The position numbers and the translations under genes are program-made. Positions 32,905 through 41,808 of a stretch of DNA of 64,000 nucleotides are shown piece by piece. Under the pieces are notes generated by a model. That model searched no databases. It worked only from the letters and a program-made list of their open reading frames with translations, and was not told the DNA's origin. This stretch comes from an uncultured Spirochaetales bacterium (GTDB lineage: Bacteria; Spirochaetota; Spirochaetia; Sphaerochaetales; Sphaerochaetaceae). Positions within the stretch are counted from its first letter, which is position 1. The number at the start of each line of letters is the position of its first letter. The DNA is taken from NCBI GenBank assembly GCA_949285145.1, contig CASDXQ010000004.1:25193-89192 (forward strand), in the 5' to 3' direction.

Positions 32905-34173
32905 ATGGAACTGACTCAGAGACAGAGAGACATCCTTGAAGGAAAAGAAGGGGATGTCAAGGCAAAGGTCATGAAGACGCTCGTAATGTACGGAGAGACT
33001 TTCGGGGCGGAGAAGATGGTCGACATCACAGGGGAGTACGGACACCTCGTCACCAGTTTCGGACTTTCCGTGATGAGTCCGGTGTATGACCTTATGGATA
33101 CGCTTATAAATTCAGGCACTCTTTCCTGCCAGCGCTTCAGCGTTGATCCGCGTCCGCTGGAGAAGGGACTGCCGATGAATCTCATACAGAACATCTTCTT
33201 CCGAGTGATGTACTCAAAGCAGAAGGATTATGATGCACAGCTTGAAAAACTGGGTATCATGAGCGACGATGCATATACCTGCACCTGCTATATGGATGAA
33301 GTGGGGAATGTCCCGAAGGAAGGCGACATACTCTCATGGGCGGAAAGCTCAGCCGTGGTATATGCTAACAGTATTCTCGGTGCGCGCTGCAACAGAAACA
33401 GCGGCATTCTCGATCTTTTCGGTTCCATTGCCGGCTGTGTGCCTTATTTCGGTCTTCTGACCGATGAGGGAAGAAAGGCAACATGGCTGATCGAAGTGAA
33501 GACCTCGAAAAAGCCCGAAGCCCAGCTGCTCGGCTCCGCAATCGGAATGAAGGTGATGGAAGATGTTCCCTATGTGACAGGAATGGATAAGTACTTCTCT
33601 TCTCTTGACGAAGATGCGAAGGCTTATTTCAAGGATTTCGGGGCGGCAACAGCCTCCAACGGAGCAGTGGGACTTTACCATATCGAGAACCTTACGCCGG
33701 AAGCGGTGAAAAACGGCAGGTCTCTCCTTAAAGAAGGTTACAGGACATTTGTCATTGACGATGCCGTGCTTGAAGAGACAGAGAGGAATTATCCTGTCAT
33801 ATGGAAAGACAGGAATGCGAAAGCGAAGCTTGCATTCATAGGCTGTCCTCATCTTTCAGCTGCCCAGCTTGATTCATGGGCTGACAGAATCAATGATGAG
33901 CTTTCAGCCAGGGGAATGAAGAAAGTTTCGATTAAGACTGTCATGACTGCAGCTCCGGCCCTGATGGATAAATTCAAGGCGGGAGAGAAGGGACGGCGTC
34001 TCATGAGGCAGGGTGTCATTCTTTCCCATATCTGTCCTCTCATGTATATGAACAATCCCCAGTGCGGTTCAATGCCCGTGATTACCTGCTCCAACAAGCT
34101 GAGGACATATACATCGGCGCGCTATTACAAGGAAGACGAGCTTCTCAAAATGATATGCGGAGGTGCAAGATGA
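32905..34173 (+). CDS. aconitase X, large (catalytic) subunit
   Basis: The 422-residue protein matches the DUF521/aconitase X large domain: LTQRQRDILEGKEGDVKAKVMKTLV, YTCTCYMDEVGNVPKEGDILSWAESSAVVYANSILGARCNRN, FIGCPHLS and NPQCGSMPVITCSNKLRTYTSARYY. Its Cys residues hold a 2Fe-2S or 4Fe-4S centre. Bacterial two-subunit forms include cis-3-hydroxy-L-proline dehydratases; archaeal ones act on phosphomevalonate. No mevalonate genes are nearby, so a hydroxyproline-type role is favoured. The ATG at 32905 follows GAGGAG. It overlaps the small-subunit gene by 4 bases. Confidence 0.85.
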   Translation: MELTQRQRDILEGKEGDVKAKVMKTLVMYGETFGAEKMVDITGEYGHLVTSFGLSVMSPVYDLMDTLINSGTLSCQRFSVDPRPLEKGLPMNLIQNIFFRVMYSKQKDYDAQLEKLGIMSDDAYTCTCYMDEVGNVPKEGDILSWAESSAVVYANSILGARCNRNSGILDLFGSIAGCVPYFGLLTDEGRKATWLIEVKTSKKPEAQLLGSAIGMKVMEDVPYVTGMDKYFSSLDEDAKAYFKDFGAATASNGAVGLYHIENLTPEAVKNGRSLLKEGYRTFVIDDAVLEETERNYPVIWKDRNAKAKLAFIGCPHLSAAQLDSWADRINDELSARGMKKVSIKTVMTAAPALMDKFKAGEKGRRLMRQGVILSHICPLMYMNNPQCGSMPVITCSNKLRTYTSARYYKEDELLKMICGGAR

Positions 34174-34619
34174 GCGAGAGAATTTTCAAAGGACGTGCTG
34201 TCGTAAAAGGAAATGTGAGTGCCGAGGCACTTGTATCGCACGGCGGTTTCAATACGCTTGCAAGCTATCAGCATTCGCTTATGTTCGGCGATAAAACCGG
34301 AAAATGCTCTGATCAGAACAATCCCGACCTGTATGAGAAGCCGATGGCAGGCAAGGCCCTGATCATGCCGCAGACAATCGGAAGCACGACAGGAGGTCTT
34401 GTCCTGTACTGTGCCGCATGCATGTCACGACAGCCCGCATGCCTGCTTTTCAGCAAGGAGATAGACTCGCTTGCCGCCGCAGGCGCAATCCTTGCCGATG
34501 TGTGGACAGACAATTCCATGCCGACGGTCGACGGTCTTGGAGATGAATTTCTTTCGTATGTGAAGACGGGAGACAGAATCACGGTAAGTGAAGACGGCAG
34601 CGTGAAGGTCGAACGCTGA
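34170..34619 (+). CDS. aconitase X, small (swivel) subunit
   Basis: The 149-residue protein is the DUF126 swivel domain: FKGRAVVKGNVSAEALVS, SLMFGDKTGKCSDQNNPDLYEKPMAGKALIMPQTIGSTTGG and DSLAAAGAILADVWTDNSMPTVDGLGDEF. The Ser in the TIGSTTGG loop is the substrate-binding and proton-handling site in this family. It starts at ATGA overlapping the large-subunit stop, so the two are made together. Many bacteria have these domains fused; here they are separate. Confidence 0.85.
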   Translation: MSERIFKGRAVVKGNVSAEALVSHGGFNTLASYQHSLMFGDKTGKCSDQNNPDLYEKPMAGKALIMPQTIGSTTGGLVLYCAACMSRQPACLLFSKEIDSLAAAGAILADVWTDNSMPTVDGLGDEFLSYVKTGDRITVSEDGSVKVER

Positions 34620-34638
34620 GCATTGGCCAAGCAGCAGG

Positions 34639-34674
34639 GCATGAAACGGCACACAGCCTTTTCATGCTCTTTTC
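34639..34674 (+). terminator. terminator after aconitase X genes
   Basis: GCATGAAA (34639-34646) pairs with TTTCATGC (34660-34667), followed by TCTTTTC. It sits just before the stop codon of the convergent diguanylate cyclase gene. Confidence 0.75.
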
Positions 34675-35551
34675 ATCTGCCCTGACGTGATGCCATTTTG
34701 CATCGGTACATCTCCCTGTCTGCCTGGATATACTGCTTTTTGAAATCGGCATCACTTTCTCTTATCGAGATTCCGGATGATATGCTGATTCCCTCCCGGG
34801 CAAGGGATGTGCGGATCTCCTCAACCTGATTCCTGAATGTCCTCTCATCACAGATGCAGTCGCTTATGAGAAATTCGTCTCCTCCGGTTCTGTATGAGCT
34901 TTCGGGAAATCTTTCTTTCAGACAGAAGGCGACACGTACAAGCACCTCATCCCCTGCATTATGACCTTGAAGATCATTTACATCCTTCAGGTTGTCGATA
35001 TCGAAGCAGGCAATGGAAAGTTTTGAGTATTTCTCCTTTTCCGCTTTCTGCAGACGGTTACGGTTGAAAAGACCCGTAAGGGGATCTGTTTCTATTATTT
35101 TCCTGAGAATTTTCTCTTTCTCTGCGTATTCGCTGATGTCGAATACGAGCCGCTGGATCACATCTCCTTCCGCTTTACTCTCAATGAAGGAATTCAGGCT
35201 CTTTATATGAAGTTCCCTTCCGGTGCCGGTAATGACAGTGTATTCGCATACAGATGTGTCTCCCTCTTTTCTCAGCGATGAAAGGCTTTGTGCAAGTTTC
35301 TCTCTTTCAGGATCCGGAATTGATGCCCAGAAACCCTGTTTCCATGATATCTTTCCGATTTCCCCGTCACTTGTGCCGGTAAGAGAGAGCAGGAGGTTGT
35401 TGTATGACAGCAGAGTGTAACCGTCTTCTGTCCTCAGAAATCTCAATACAAGGCACGGCAGACTGTCATAGATGCTTTTCAGATATTCTATCTGCCGTTC
35501 CTTTTCCTCGATAAGATCATGGATATCGGAATATGTACCGCTGTTTCTCAT
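34673..35551 (-). CDS. PAS-GGDEF diguanylate cyclase
   Basis: The 292-residue protein has an N-terminal PAS-like sensor domain (about 20-130, YDSLPCLVLRF ... FDISEYAEKE), then a GGDEF domain with DPLTGLFNRNRL, DIDNLKDVNDLQGHNAGDEVL and the active-site RTGGDEFLI. It would make cyclic di-GMP from two GTP. No membrane segment is seen, so it senses an internal signal. The ATG at 35551 gives the shortest leader with an adjacent purine-rich site; an in-frame start 12 codons upstream is possible. Confidence 0.88.
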   Translation of the reverse strand: MRNSGTYSDIHDLIEEKERQIEYLKSIYDSLPCLVLRFLRTEDGYTLLSYNNLLLSLTGTSDGEIGKISWKQGFWASIPDPEREKLAQSLSSLRKEGDTSVCEYTVITGTGRELHIKSLNSFIESKAEGDVIQRLVFDISEYAEKEKILRKIIETDPLTGLFNRNRLQKAEKEKYSKLSIACFDIDNLKDVNDLQGHNAGDEVLVRVAFCLKERFPESSYRTGGDEFLISDCICDERTFRNQVEEIRTSLAREGISISSGISIRESDADFKKQYIQADREMYRCKMASRQGR

Positions 35552-35742
35552 CACTCTTTCCCTTGTCCGTGCTGCAAGTGAACACACCTGAAAATTTTAC
35601 AATCTTGAACCGGCTTTTCCAGCATGTGAAAAGTATGGTTCACCCGATTTTGTTGACGATTTATCCTGTTTGTTATTTCCTGATGCCTGATTCAATTGCG
35701 GAAATGCCGGAAAAATAATAATTTCCAGATAAGGAGGGCTGA

Positions 35743-36486
35743 ATGCTCAGAATCGGAATCTGTGACGACGAGCCTCTTTATCTTGAGAAGGTGAATACAG
35801 CTGTTACGTCTTATTTTTCGCCTATGCATGTGAAGATAAGCACATTCAGTGACGGCAGTTCATTCCTGGAAGCGGCGAAGAGAGGCCGGCATTTCGATAT
35901 TGCCGTCCTTGACATCGTCATGCCTAAGTTCTCCGGACTGGAAATTGCAAAGGCGCTGAAGAGAGACAATCCCGGAATCCAGATAATTTTCCTCACATGC
36001 AGCCGTGATTATGCAGTCGATGCTTTTTCTCTCGGGGCTGTGCATTATGTTCTCAAGCCTTTTGATGAGCACAGCTTCCATGAAGCTCTTGAGAGGGCTT
36101 CATCTGCTTTCCGGCTCAATGATGATATGATAACGCTGAGTCTGCCGGGAGGAATGATGCACAAACTGCCGGCTTTTGAGATCATCTACATTGAAAGTCT
36201 CGGCCACAGAAGAATAGTTCATACCACCGGCGGGGAATATGAGGAGACGCGGATCACGCTTTCTTCTTTTCTTCTCCTGCTTGAACGCCTGTGTCCGTCT
36301 CAGTTCATCCAGCCATACCGCGGATACATAATAAATCTCGGCTTTGTCAAAAGCATTTCACCCGGAAAGATCACGCTGACCAACGGAGACGGCATTCTCA
36401 TAAAAAGAGGAGATTTCAGACGGCTGAGAAACATCATATTCGACTATATTTTTCCCCGTACGGAGGACGGCAATGGAAAATCTTGA
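35743..36486 (+). CDS. LytTR-family response regulator
   Basis: The 247-residue protein has a receiver domain (MLRIGICDDEP, phospho-acceptor Asp57 in VLDIVMPKFSG, Lys in HYVLKPF) and a C-terminal LytTR DNA-binding domain (FEIIYIESLGHRRIVHT ... FIQPYRGYIINLGFVKSISPGKITLTNG). It resembles AgrA/VirR-type regulators. AAGGAGG precedes the ATG. It overlaps the kinase gene by 14 bases. Targets cannot be told. Confidence 0.92.
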   Translation: MLRIGICDDEPLYLEKVNTAVTSYFSPMHVKISTFSDGSSFLEAAKRGRHFDIAVLDIVMPKFSGLEIAKALKRDNPGIQIIFLTCSRDYAVDAFSLGAVHYVLKPFDEHSFHEALERASSAFRLNDDMITLSLPGGMMHKLPAFEIIYIESLGHRRIVHTTGGEYEETRITLSSFLLLLERLCPSQFIQPYRGYIINLGFVKSISPGKITLTNGDGILIKRGDFRRLRNIIFDYIFPRTEDGNGKS

Positions 36487-37756
36487 GTTTTTCCCCCTTA
36501 TCCGTGTTGCTGCCGTGATACTGACTCATGGCTTCACTTTGTATCTCATGGGAGAAGCACGCAATGGAAATGCAAAGCGCACGGCAATAATATGGTTTAC
36601 AGTCATGTCCGTGTGTCTGTCAGTCTGTGTTGTCACCATGTATCTGATGAGCTGGAGCATCCTGTCCGTAAGCATTGTTTATGCAATTCTTGTTATCTCA
36701 TGCATCATTGTATACTGTTTTGTCTTCGAAGGGCCGGCAATGAGAAACCTGTTTGTCTGCATGACCTACTGTACTTATTTCATGCTTGCAGTAAGTCTGT
36801 CGCAGTTCATCTGCGATGTCTGTTTCTCTTCAAGCCAGAGTGCAATGCTGGCCATCCGCTCACTCATCTCTCTGCTTTATATCGTCATTCTCCTATGCGG
36901 GTTCTCGCGTAAAATACATGTTGCGACGGCAGGTATAGATAAAGGCTGGCTTGCCCTCACTTTTTTCTCCTCAATTTCCTTTTTCTCGGTTTCCGCTTTC
37001 TCTATTTCAAATGTCTTCGAATTTGATGACAGGATGAAGTATTACAACTGGCTGCTGCTGACGGCAGTGCTTGTCACTTCGGCATACTGGGTCATTTTCC
37101 GTCTGGTCTCGCTGCTGCGCATTGAAGAGGAACTTGACAGCATGAAAGTAAGGCAGAAATGGCTTGAAAGGGAACTTGATGCGGAAAAGGCGATGGTTGA
37201 CCTTGCAAGAACAATGCGGCATGACATGCGGCATCATAACCGTATCATACTCGAGATGCTTGAAGCGAATGATGCTGAAAGGGCAAAAACTTATCTTGAA
37301 GAGTATGAGGGAGCGGTAGCCGATGCGCCTCCTGTGTACTGGAGCGAGAACATGATTGTCAATTCTCTTGTGAGAATGGCATACCGGAGGGCAGTATCCT
37401 CAGGTGTTCTTTTCACTGCAGATATCCAGATTCCCTCATCTCTTGCCATATCCGATAAAGAACTTGTATCTCTTATAGGAAACATTCTGGACAATGCAGT
37501 GGAAGCCTCATCACATGTGCACGACGGGTTCATTGACTTTTCAATGTCGTATCACAATGGTGCTGTGCGTATCGAGATGAGAAATTCCGTTTCAGGCAGC
37601 ATAAGACTCACTGACGAAGGACTTCCAATGACCACAAGAGCCAGCGGCGGGGTCGGAATGAGGAGTGTACGCTCACTTGTCGGCTCTCACAGCGGCATGC
37701 TGCGCTGCATGCAGGAAGGCGATGTCTTCATAACACAGGTGATAATGCACTGCTGA
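36473..37756 (+). CDS. GHKL-type sensor histidine kinase
   Basis: The 427-residue protein has six or seven hydrophobic helices in residues 1-215, a short coiled segment and a kinase core with phospho-acceptor His250 in TMRHDMRHHNR. The C-terminal GHKL ATPase has ISDKELVSLIGNILDNAVEAS and GVGMRSVRSLVGSHSG. It is of the AgrC/LytS-like class that pairs with LytTR regulators, such as the one encoded directly upstream. Such kinases often sense peptides, but no peptide gene is visible here. Confidence 0.9.
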   Translation: MENLEFFPLIRVAAVILTHGFTLYLMGEARNGNAKRTAIIWFTVMSVCLSVCVVTMYLMSWSILSVSIVYAILVISCIIVYCFVFEGPAMRNLFVCMTYCTYFMLAVSLSQFICDVCFSSSQSAMLAIRSLISLLYIVILLCGFSRKIHVATAGIDKGWLALTFFSSISFFSVSAFSISNVFEFDDRMKYYNWLLLTAVLVTSAYWVIFRLVSLLRIEEELDSMKVRQKWLERELDAEKAMVDLARTMRHDMRHHNRIILEMLEANDAERAKTYLEEYEGAVADAPPVYWSENMIVNSLVRMAYRRAVSSGVLFTADIQIPSSLAISDKELVSLIGNILDNAVEASSHVHDGFIDFSMSYHNGAVRIEMRNSVSGSIRLTDEGLPMTTRASGGVGMRSVRSLVGSHSGMLRCMQEGDVFITQVIMHC

Positions 37757-37769
37757 AAACTTATAAAGA

Positions 37770-37793
37770 AAGAGCAGGGCGGTCCCTGCTCTT
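37770..37793. terminator. bidirectional terminator
   Basis: AAGAGCAGGG (37770-37779), loop CGGT and CCCTGCTCTT (37784-37793) form a perfect 10-bp stem between convergent genes. The minus strand has the better T-tract (TTTCTTTAT). Confidence 0.85.
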
Positions 37794-37808
37794 GTGATGA
37801 GTATTCTG

Positions 37809-39860
37809 TCATATCTTCATTGCCGTTTCATATGCTTTCCAGATGACGGTTCTCAGGTTGCCGACTTTGAGGCAGTCTCCCACAAGATGCACCTTTCCTC
37901 CTCCTTTCACAAGCGGGGCAGGATTGTAGCCGATACTGCTGATGACGCTCTCACAGGCAATTTCCTTTTCATCTCCTCTCTCATTCTTTATTACGATTGC
38001 TCCTTTTCTCACTTCCTTGAGTGATGAGTTCAGATGCACTTCCACATTGTTGAGGGCAAACCATTCTCTCAGGTATGAACTGTTGGCAAGGCATACGCCT
38101 TTCTGGGCAATGAGATCATTCTTCATTTCAACAATGATGACCTTTTTGCCCTGCAGTGCAAGTTCATATGCGACCTCGCAGCCTGTCAGTCCTCCTCCTA
38201 TGACAGCAACACTGCTGCCCGTACTCTTGCCGGTGAGATACTCGCAGGCTTCAATCATCATGTCGCTTCCGGGAACCGGAATGCGCTTTGCTACGGCTCC
38301 TGTGGCAATGATGATCTCATCTGCATCCAGCGAGGAAACATCGTTCACTTCCTCTTTCAGCCTGACTTCAATTCCCAGCTTGTCCATCTGCCGTATGTAC
38401 CATGAGAGAAGGTCGCGCAGCTTGCCTTTGTAGGATTCTGCGCTTGCAGCGATGAAAGTGCCTCCGAGCCTGTCCGTTTTTTCATAGATCACGGGGTTAT
38501 GGCCGCGCAGTTTCAGCACGCGGGCGGCTTCCATTCCTCCGATGCCGCCTCCCACTATGGCAACTTTTTTCGCTTTTGCAGCTTTCTTAATGCAGTGTTT
38601 TGACCACTGCATTGTCTCTGCATTCACCGCGCAGCGTGCCATGTTGAGGCTGTCAAAGAGGTCCTGATCATTGGGAACGCCTTCATAATGACACATGTTG
38701 AAACATCCGTTATGGCAGAGTATGCATGGTCTTATGTCCTCAGCCTTGTCATTCATGAGTTTCGTGACCCATTCCTGGTCTGCAAGGAAGGGACGTGCGA
38801 AACCTGCGCCGTCGAGACGTCCTGCCCCGATTTCCTCTGCGGCCTTGTAAGGATCAAGCCTTCCTGCAGCAACTACCGGGATTGATACAAACTTGCGGAT
38901 ATGCTCGGCATCTTCCAGATTGCAGTTCTCGGGCATGTATACAGGCGGATGGGCCCAGTACCACGCATCATATGTTCCGTTGTCGCAGTTCAGCATGTCA
39001 TAACCGGCATCTTCAAGAAGCTTAGCTGCTTTTTCCGATTCCTCCATGTCGCGTCCGACTTCAATGTAATCTTCACCGGGCAGGGCTCCTTTCCTGAAGC
39101 CTTTCGTCTTTGAGACCACGCTGTAACGCAGCGAGACAGGAAAGTCATCACCGCATTCTTTTTTTATCGCCTGGACGATTTCAACAGCGAAACGGTAACG
39201 GTTCTCCATGCTGCCGCCGTATTCATCTTTTCTCTTGTTGATGTAGGGAAGGGTGAACTGGTCGAGAAGATATCCTTCATGAACGGCATGCACCTCAACT
39301 CCATCGACTCCGGCATCCATCAGCATCCGGCTTGAAAGGGCAAAAGATCTTACGATGTCTTTTATCTCATCCTTTGTCATCTCGCGGGAAGGAAGTCTGT
39401 CAGACCACCTGTTGGGCGACGGGCTTGCGCTTGCCGTTATCTTGTCAAGGTTCATCACCGGTTTCGACAGTGTTCTGATCACCGGCGTGTTGTAAAGCAT
39501 TTCCATCATGCTGCTGACGGGAAAGCTCCTTCCGAAACCTGCGGTGAGCTGTATGAACAGCTTTGCACCGGTTTTATGGAATTCAGGCAGCCAGGAGGCA
39601 AGATCCCTGTACATCTTTCTGTTCTTGTGAAGCCACTGCCCGAACATCGGGTTCCATACAGGCTGGCAGCCGGGAAGCACAAGGCCTGCATTGTTTTTCG
39701 CGACTTCCATTATGAAACGGGCACCTGTTCTGTCAAAATGATTTTTCTCCATCCAGCCGAAGAGGTCGGTTCCTCCCATGCTGGTCAGCACGATTCTGTT
39801 CTTGATTTCACATTTACCGATCTTCCACGGTGTGAATAAAGGTTGAAGTTTTGTATCCAT
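37809..39860 (-). CDS. old-yellow-enzyme / 2,4-dienoyl-CoA reductase-like Fe-S flavoprotein
   Basis: The 683-residue protein has an N-terminal FMN TIM barrel of the OYE family (KIGKCEIKNRIVLTSMG, the VEVHAVHEGYLLDQF catalytic region and LRYS), a 4Fe-4S motif (CILCHNGCFNMC plus a later Cys in ARCAVN), and a C-terminal FAD/NAD(P) module with VAIVGGGIGGMEAARVL and VAVIGGGLTGCEVAYEL. This is the layout of dienoyl-CoA reductase, bile-acid BaiCD/BaiH and similar ene-reductases. It would reduce an activated double bond with NAD(P)H. A -10-like TAGAAT ends 6 bases before the ATG. An ArsR gene lies 37 bases upstream on the same strand. Confidence 0.87.
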   Translation of the reverse strand: MDTKLQPLFTPWKIGKCEIKNRIVLTSMGGTDLFGWMEKNHFDRTGARFIMEVAKNNAGLVLPGCQPVWNPMFGQWLHKNRKMYRDLASWLPEFHKTGAKLFIQLTAGFGRSFPVSSMMEMLYNTPVIRTLSKPVMNLDKITASASPSPNRWSDRLPSREMTKDEIKDIVRSFALSSRMLMDAGVDGVEVHAVHEGYLLDQFTLPYINKRKDEYGGSMENRYRFAVEIVQAIKKECGDDFPVSLRYSVVSKTKGFRKGALPGEDYIEVGRDMEESEKAAKLLEDAGYDMLNCDNGTYDAWYWAHPPVYMPENCNLEDAEHIRKFVSIPVVAAGRLDPYKAAEEIGAGRLDGAGFARPFLADQEWVTKLMNDKAEDIRPCILCHNGCFNMCHYEGVPNDQDLFDSLNMARCAVNAETMQWSKHCIKKAAKAKKVAIVGGGIGGMEAARVLKLRGHNPVIYEKTDRLGGTFIAASAESYKGKLRDLLSWYIRQMDKLGIEVRLKEEVNDVSSLDADEIIIATGAVAKRIPVPGSDMMIEACEYLTGKSTGSSVAVIGGGLTGCEVAYELALQGKKVIIVEMKNDLIAQKGVCLANSSYLREWFALNNVEVHLNSSLKEVRKGAIVIKNERGDEKEIACESVISSIGYNPAPLVKGGGKVHLVGDCLKVGNLRTVIWKAYETAMKI

Positions 39861-39897
39861 GAGCTAATTCTACCCTGAATGGGCACTTGTTTGCCAG

Positions 39898-40263
39898 TCA
39901 ATTTTTAGCAGGACACTTGATGTCGAGGAGATCTTCAATCATATGGTGCAGAAAGCTGGTTTCCCTGCTTTCTGATGCCTTGTAGTAGACTTCTTTCTTA
40001 TCTCTTCTTGATGTGATGAGCCCGCCAAGACGGAGCTGCCTCAGATGGTGGGAGACGGCCGGACTGCTCATGCCCATCAGCGCGGAAATATTGAGAACGC
40101 ATTCTTCCCTGTGACAGAGAATATAGAAAAGTTTCATTCTCACCGGATCGCTGAGCTGCTTGAGAGTGTCGGCAAGTTTTTCGAAGTCCTCGTATGATGG
40201 CATATTGCCGTTTTCTTCTCTGTTGCCGTGGTCATGCGGCAGGGTAGGCTGCTTTTCATTCAT
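39898..40263 (-). CDS. ArsR/SmtB-family metal-responsive repressor
   Basis: The 121-residue protein has a His/Asp-rich N-terminal tail (LPHDHGNREENGN), a winged helix with LKQLSDPVRMKLFYILCHREECVLNISALMGMSSPAVSHHLRQLRLGGLI, and a C-terminal helix with HHMIEDLLDIKC. The EECVLN segment sits where CadC/ArsR carry their ELCVCDL metal site but keeps only one Cys. The last-helix His/Asp/Cys set resembles the zinc site of CzrA/SmtB. It may control the Zn/Cd ATPase at 42193, whose promoter carries an ArsR-like palindrome. The start may be leaderless (TAATAT 6 bases upstream). Confidence 0.85.
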   Translation of the reverse strand: MNEKQPTLPHDHGNREENGNMPSYEDFEKLADTLKQLSDPVRMKLFYILCHREECVLNISALMGMSSPAVSHHLRQLRLGGLITSRRDKKEVYYKASESRETSFLHHMIEDLLDIKCPAKN

Positions 40264-40315
40264 GATACAATATTAGCTGAAAATGGCGGGGTAAAGTAAA
40301 GAGCAGGAAAAAATA

Positions 40316-40370
40316 TTGACAACAGAGAAAAAGGAGAGGTATATATAATACATATTGCAATCGATTGCAA
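40316..40370 (+). promoter_or_regulatory. promoter with a LacI-family operator
   Basis: TTGACA (40316-40321), an 18-base spacer and TATATA (40340-40345) are followed by the perfect palindrome TTGCAATCGATTGCAA (40355-40370). It fits the LacI/GalR pattern TGnAAnCGnTTnCA exactly and lies just after the expected transcription start, where repressors act. No LacI-type gene is in the window. Confidence 0.8.
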
Positions 40371-40391
40371 AAAAATGAATGGAGGAGCGGT

Positions 40392-41306
40392 ATGAAAATT
40401 ATCGTGATCGGAGCGGGAGCCATGGGCAGCATCTACGGAGGCCGTCTCAGCACCGGCAATGATGTGACTCTTGTTGATACGAATGAAGCTGTTATAGATC
40501 ATGTGAGGGAAAACGGAATCGTGCTGGAGGAAAACGGCACGCAGAATACCTATCTTCCCAAAATCGCGAAAAATGCAGACGGGACAGGTACTGCGGATCT
40601 TATCATTCTGTTCACAAAGGCCATGTATTCGCATTCTGCACTTGAGAATGTGAAGAGTGCAATCGGAAAGGATACTTATCTCATGACACTTCAGAACGGG
40701 GCAGGACATGAGAGGATGCTTTCACAGTTCGTGGATACTGATCATGTGATCATCGGAACGACTGAGGACAACGGTGCCGTGATTTCCCCCGGTGTGATTC
40801 ATCACGGCGGAAAGGGTGTGACAAACATAGGACTTCTGAACGGAAACAGGGGAAAAATCCTTGAGGACATCAGGGAATCATTTGACGAGTGCGGCTTTGA
40901 TGTGCGCATTCATGATAACATCCAGCAGCTGATCTGGGATAAGCTCATGACAAACGTATCCCTTTCCGTGCTTACTGCGATTCTGCAGTGCGATATGTCC
41001 TACATCAGCAAAAATGAGAATGCCTTCGCAATCTGCAGGAAGCTTATCGAAGAGACCGTTGCGGTCGCATCTGCGATGGATCTTGAATTTGACACTGAGA
41101 AAGTGATTCAGAAAGTCCGCTCTGTAAGTGAAAACAATCTTGGCGGATATACCTCAATCATGATGGATATAAAGAACGGACGGAAGACTGAAGTCGACAC
41201 CATCAGCGGTGCCGTGGTCGCGAAAGCGCATGAACTTGGTGTTCCCGTTCCGCATCACGAGATGGCTGTTTCCCTCATTCATGCACTTGAAGGACTGAAA
41301 AACTAA
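40392..41306 (+). CDS. ketopantoate reductase-like (ApbA/PanE) dehydrogenase
   Basis: The 304-residue protein has an N-terminal Rossmann motif GAGAMGSIYGGRL, the NADP-contacting ILFTKAMYS and TLQNGAG segments, and the C-terminal helical domain with KLMTNVSLSVLTAIL, the catalytic-Lys area, and GRKTEVDTISG. PanE reduces ketopantoate, but many relatives act on other 2-keto acids. The LacI-type operator and the yhcH partner suggest sugar or sugar-acid use rather than pantothenate synthesis. GGAGGAG precedes the ATG. Confidence 0.82.
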   Translation: MKIIVIGAGAMGSIYGGRLSTGNDVTLVDTNEAVIDHVRENGIVLEENGTQNTYLPKIAKNADGTGTADLIILFTKAMYSHSALENVKSAIGKDTYLMTLQNGAGHERMLSQFVDTDHVIIGTTEDNGAVISPGVIHHGGKGVTNIGLLNGNRGKILEDIRESFDECGFDVRIHDNIQQLIWDKLMTNVSLSVLTAILQCDMSYISKNENAFAICRKLIEETVAVASAMDLEFDTEKVIQKVRSVSENNLGGYTSIMMDIKNGRKTEVDTISGAVVAKAHELGVPVPHHEMAVSLIHALEGLKN

Positions 41307-41320
41307 GGAGGATGGAGAAT

Positions 41321-41779
41321 ATGTACAGTACTGAAATCGGACTCGAGTACAAGTATGATCTGACAAGCGGGAAATTCAAGACAGCATTTGCTTTTCTCAA
41401 GAGAAAGGATCTTGCCCGGCTTCCGGAAGGATGGATAGAGCTTGATCACGGCGTAAGGGCTTCCGTCCAGCATTACACCACGATTGCAAGGAATGAAGGT
41501 TCTTTCGAAACTCACGAGAAGTATTTCGACGTTCAGTATGTGGTTGAAGGCCGTGAGCTTTGCGGTGTATGCCGTCGTAATGGGCTTGTGGTGAAAACTC
41601 CGTATGATGAAAAGGGTGACATCACATTCTATGAGGAGCCTGAATACTACGGAGAGGTTCTCCTTCTTGAAGGCGACTATATTCTCCTGGCTCCGGAAGA
41701 TGCACACAAGCCCCGGCTTGAGGCCGGCGGGAAGATTCCGGTGAAGAAAATTGTACTTAAGGTGCCTGTGGAAGATTGA
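41321..41779 (+). CDS. YhcH/YjgK/YiaL (DUF386) family protein
   Basis: The 152-residue cupin-like protein shows the family pattern: ARLPEGWIELDHGVRASVQHYTT, ETHEKYFDVQYVVEGRE, and the metal-binding FLLAPEDAHKP-like end (YILLAPEDAHKPRLE), with candidate ligand residues in the EAHEK-like and DAHKP segments. Relatives occur in sialic-acid (NanQ, an anomerase) and pentose/ulosonate clusters. AAGGAGG sits too close to the ATG at 41312, so the ATG at 41321 is preferred. It is cotranscribed with the PanE-like gene. Confidence 0.85.
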   Translation: MYSTEIGLEYKYDLTSGKFKTAFAFLKRKDLARLPEGWIELDHGVRASVQHYTTIARNEGSFETHEKYFDVQYVVEGRELCGVCRRNGLVVKTPYDEKGDITFYEEPEYYGEVLLLEGDYILLAPEDAHKPRLEAGGKIPVKKIVLKVPVED

Positions 41780-41808
41780 ATTGACCAGCAGCTGATTATA
41801 TCATGCAG

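Noticed and set aside
31629..34619. Aconitase X as a mevalonate-pathway phosphomevalonate dehydratase
   Set aside because: No mevalonate or prenyl-related gene is nearby and the two-subunit bacterial form is more often a hydroxyproline-type dehydratase; the archaeal role was therefore not called.
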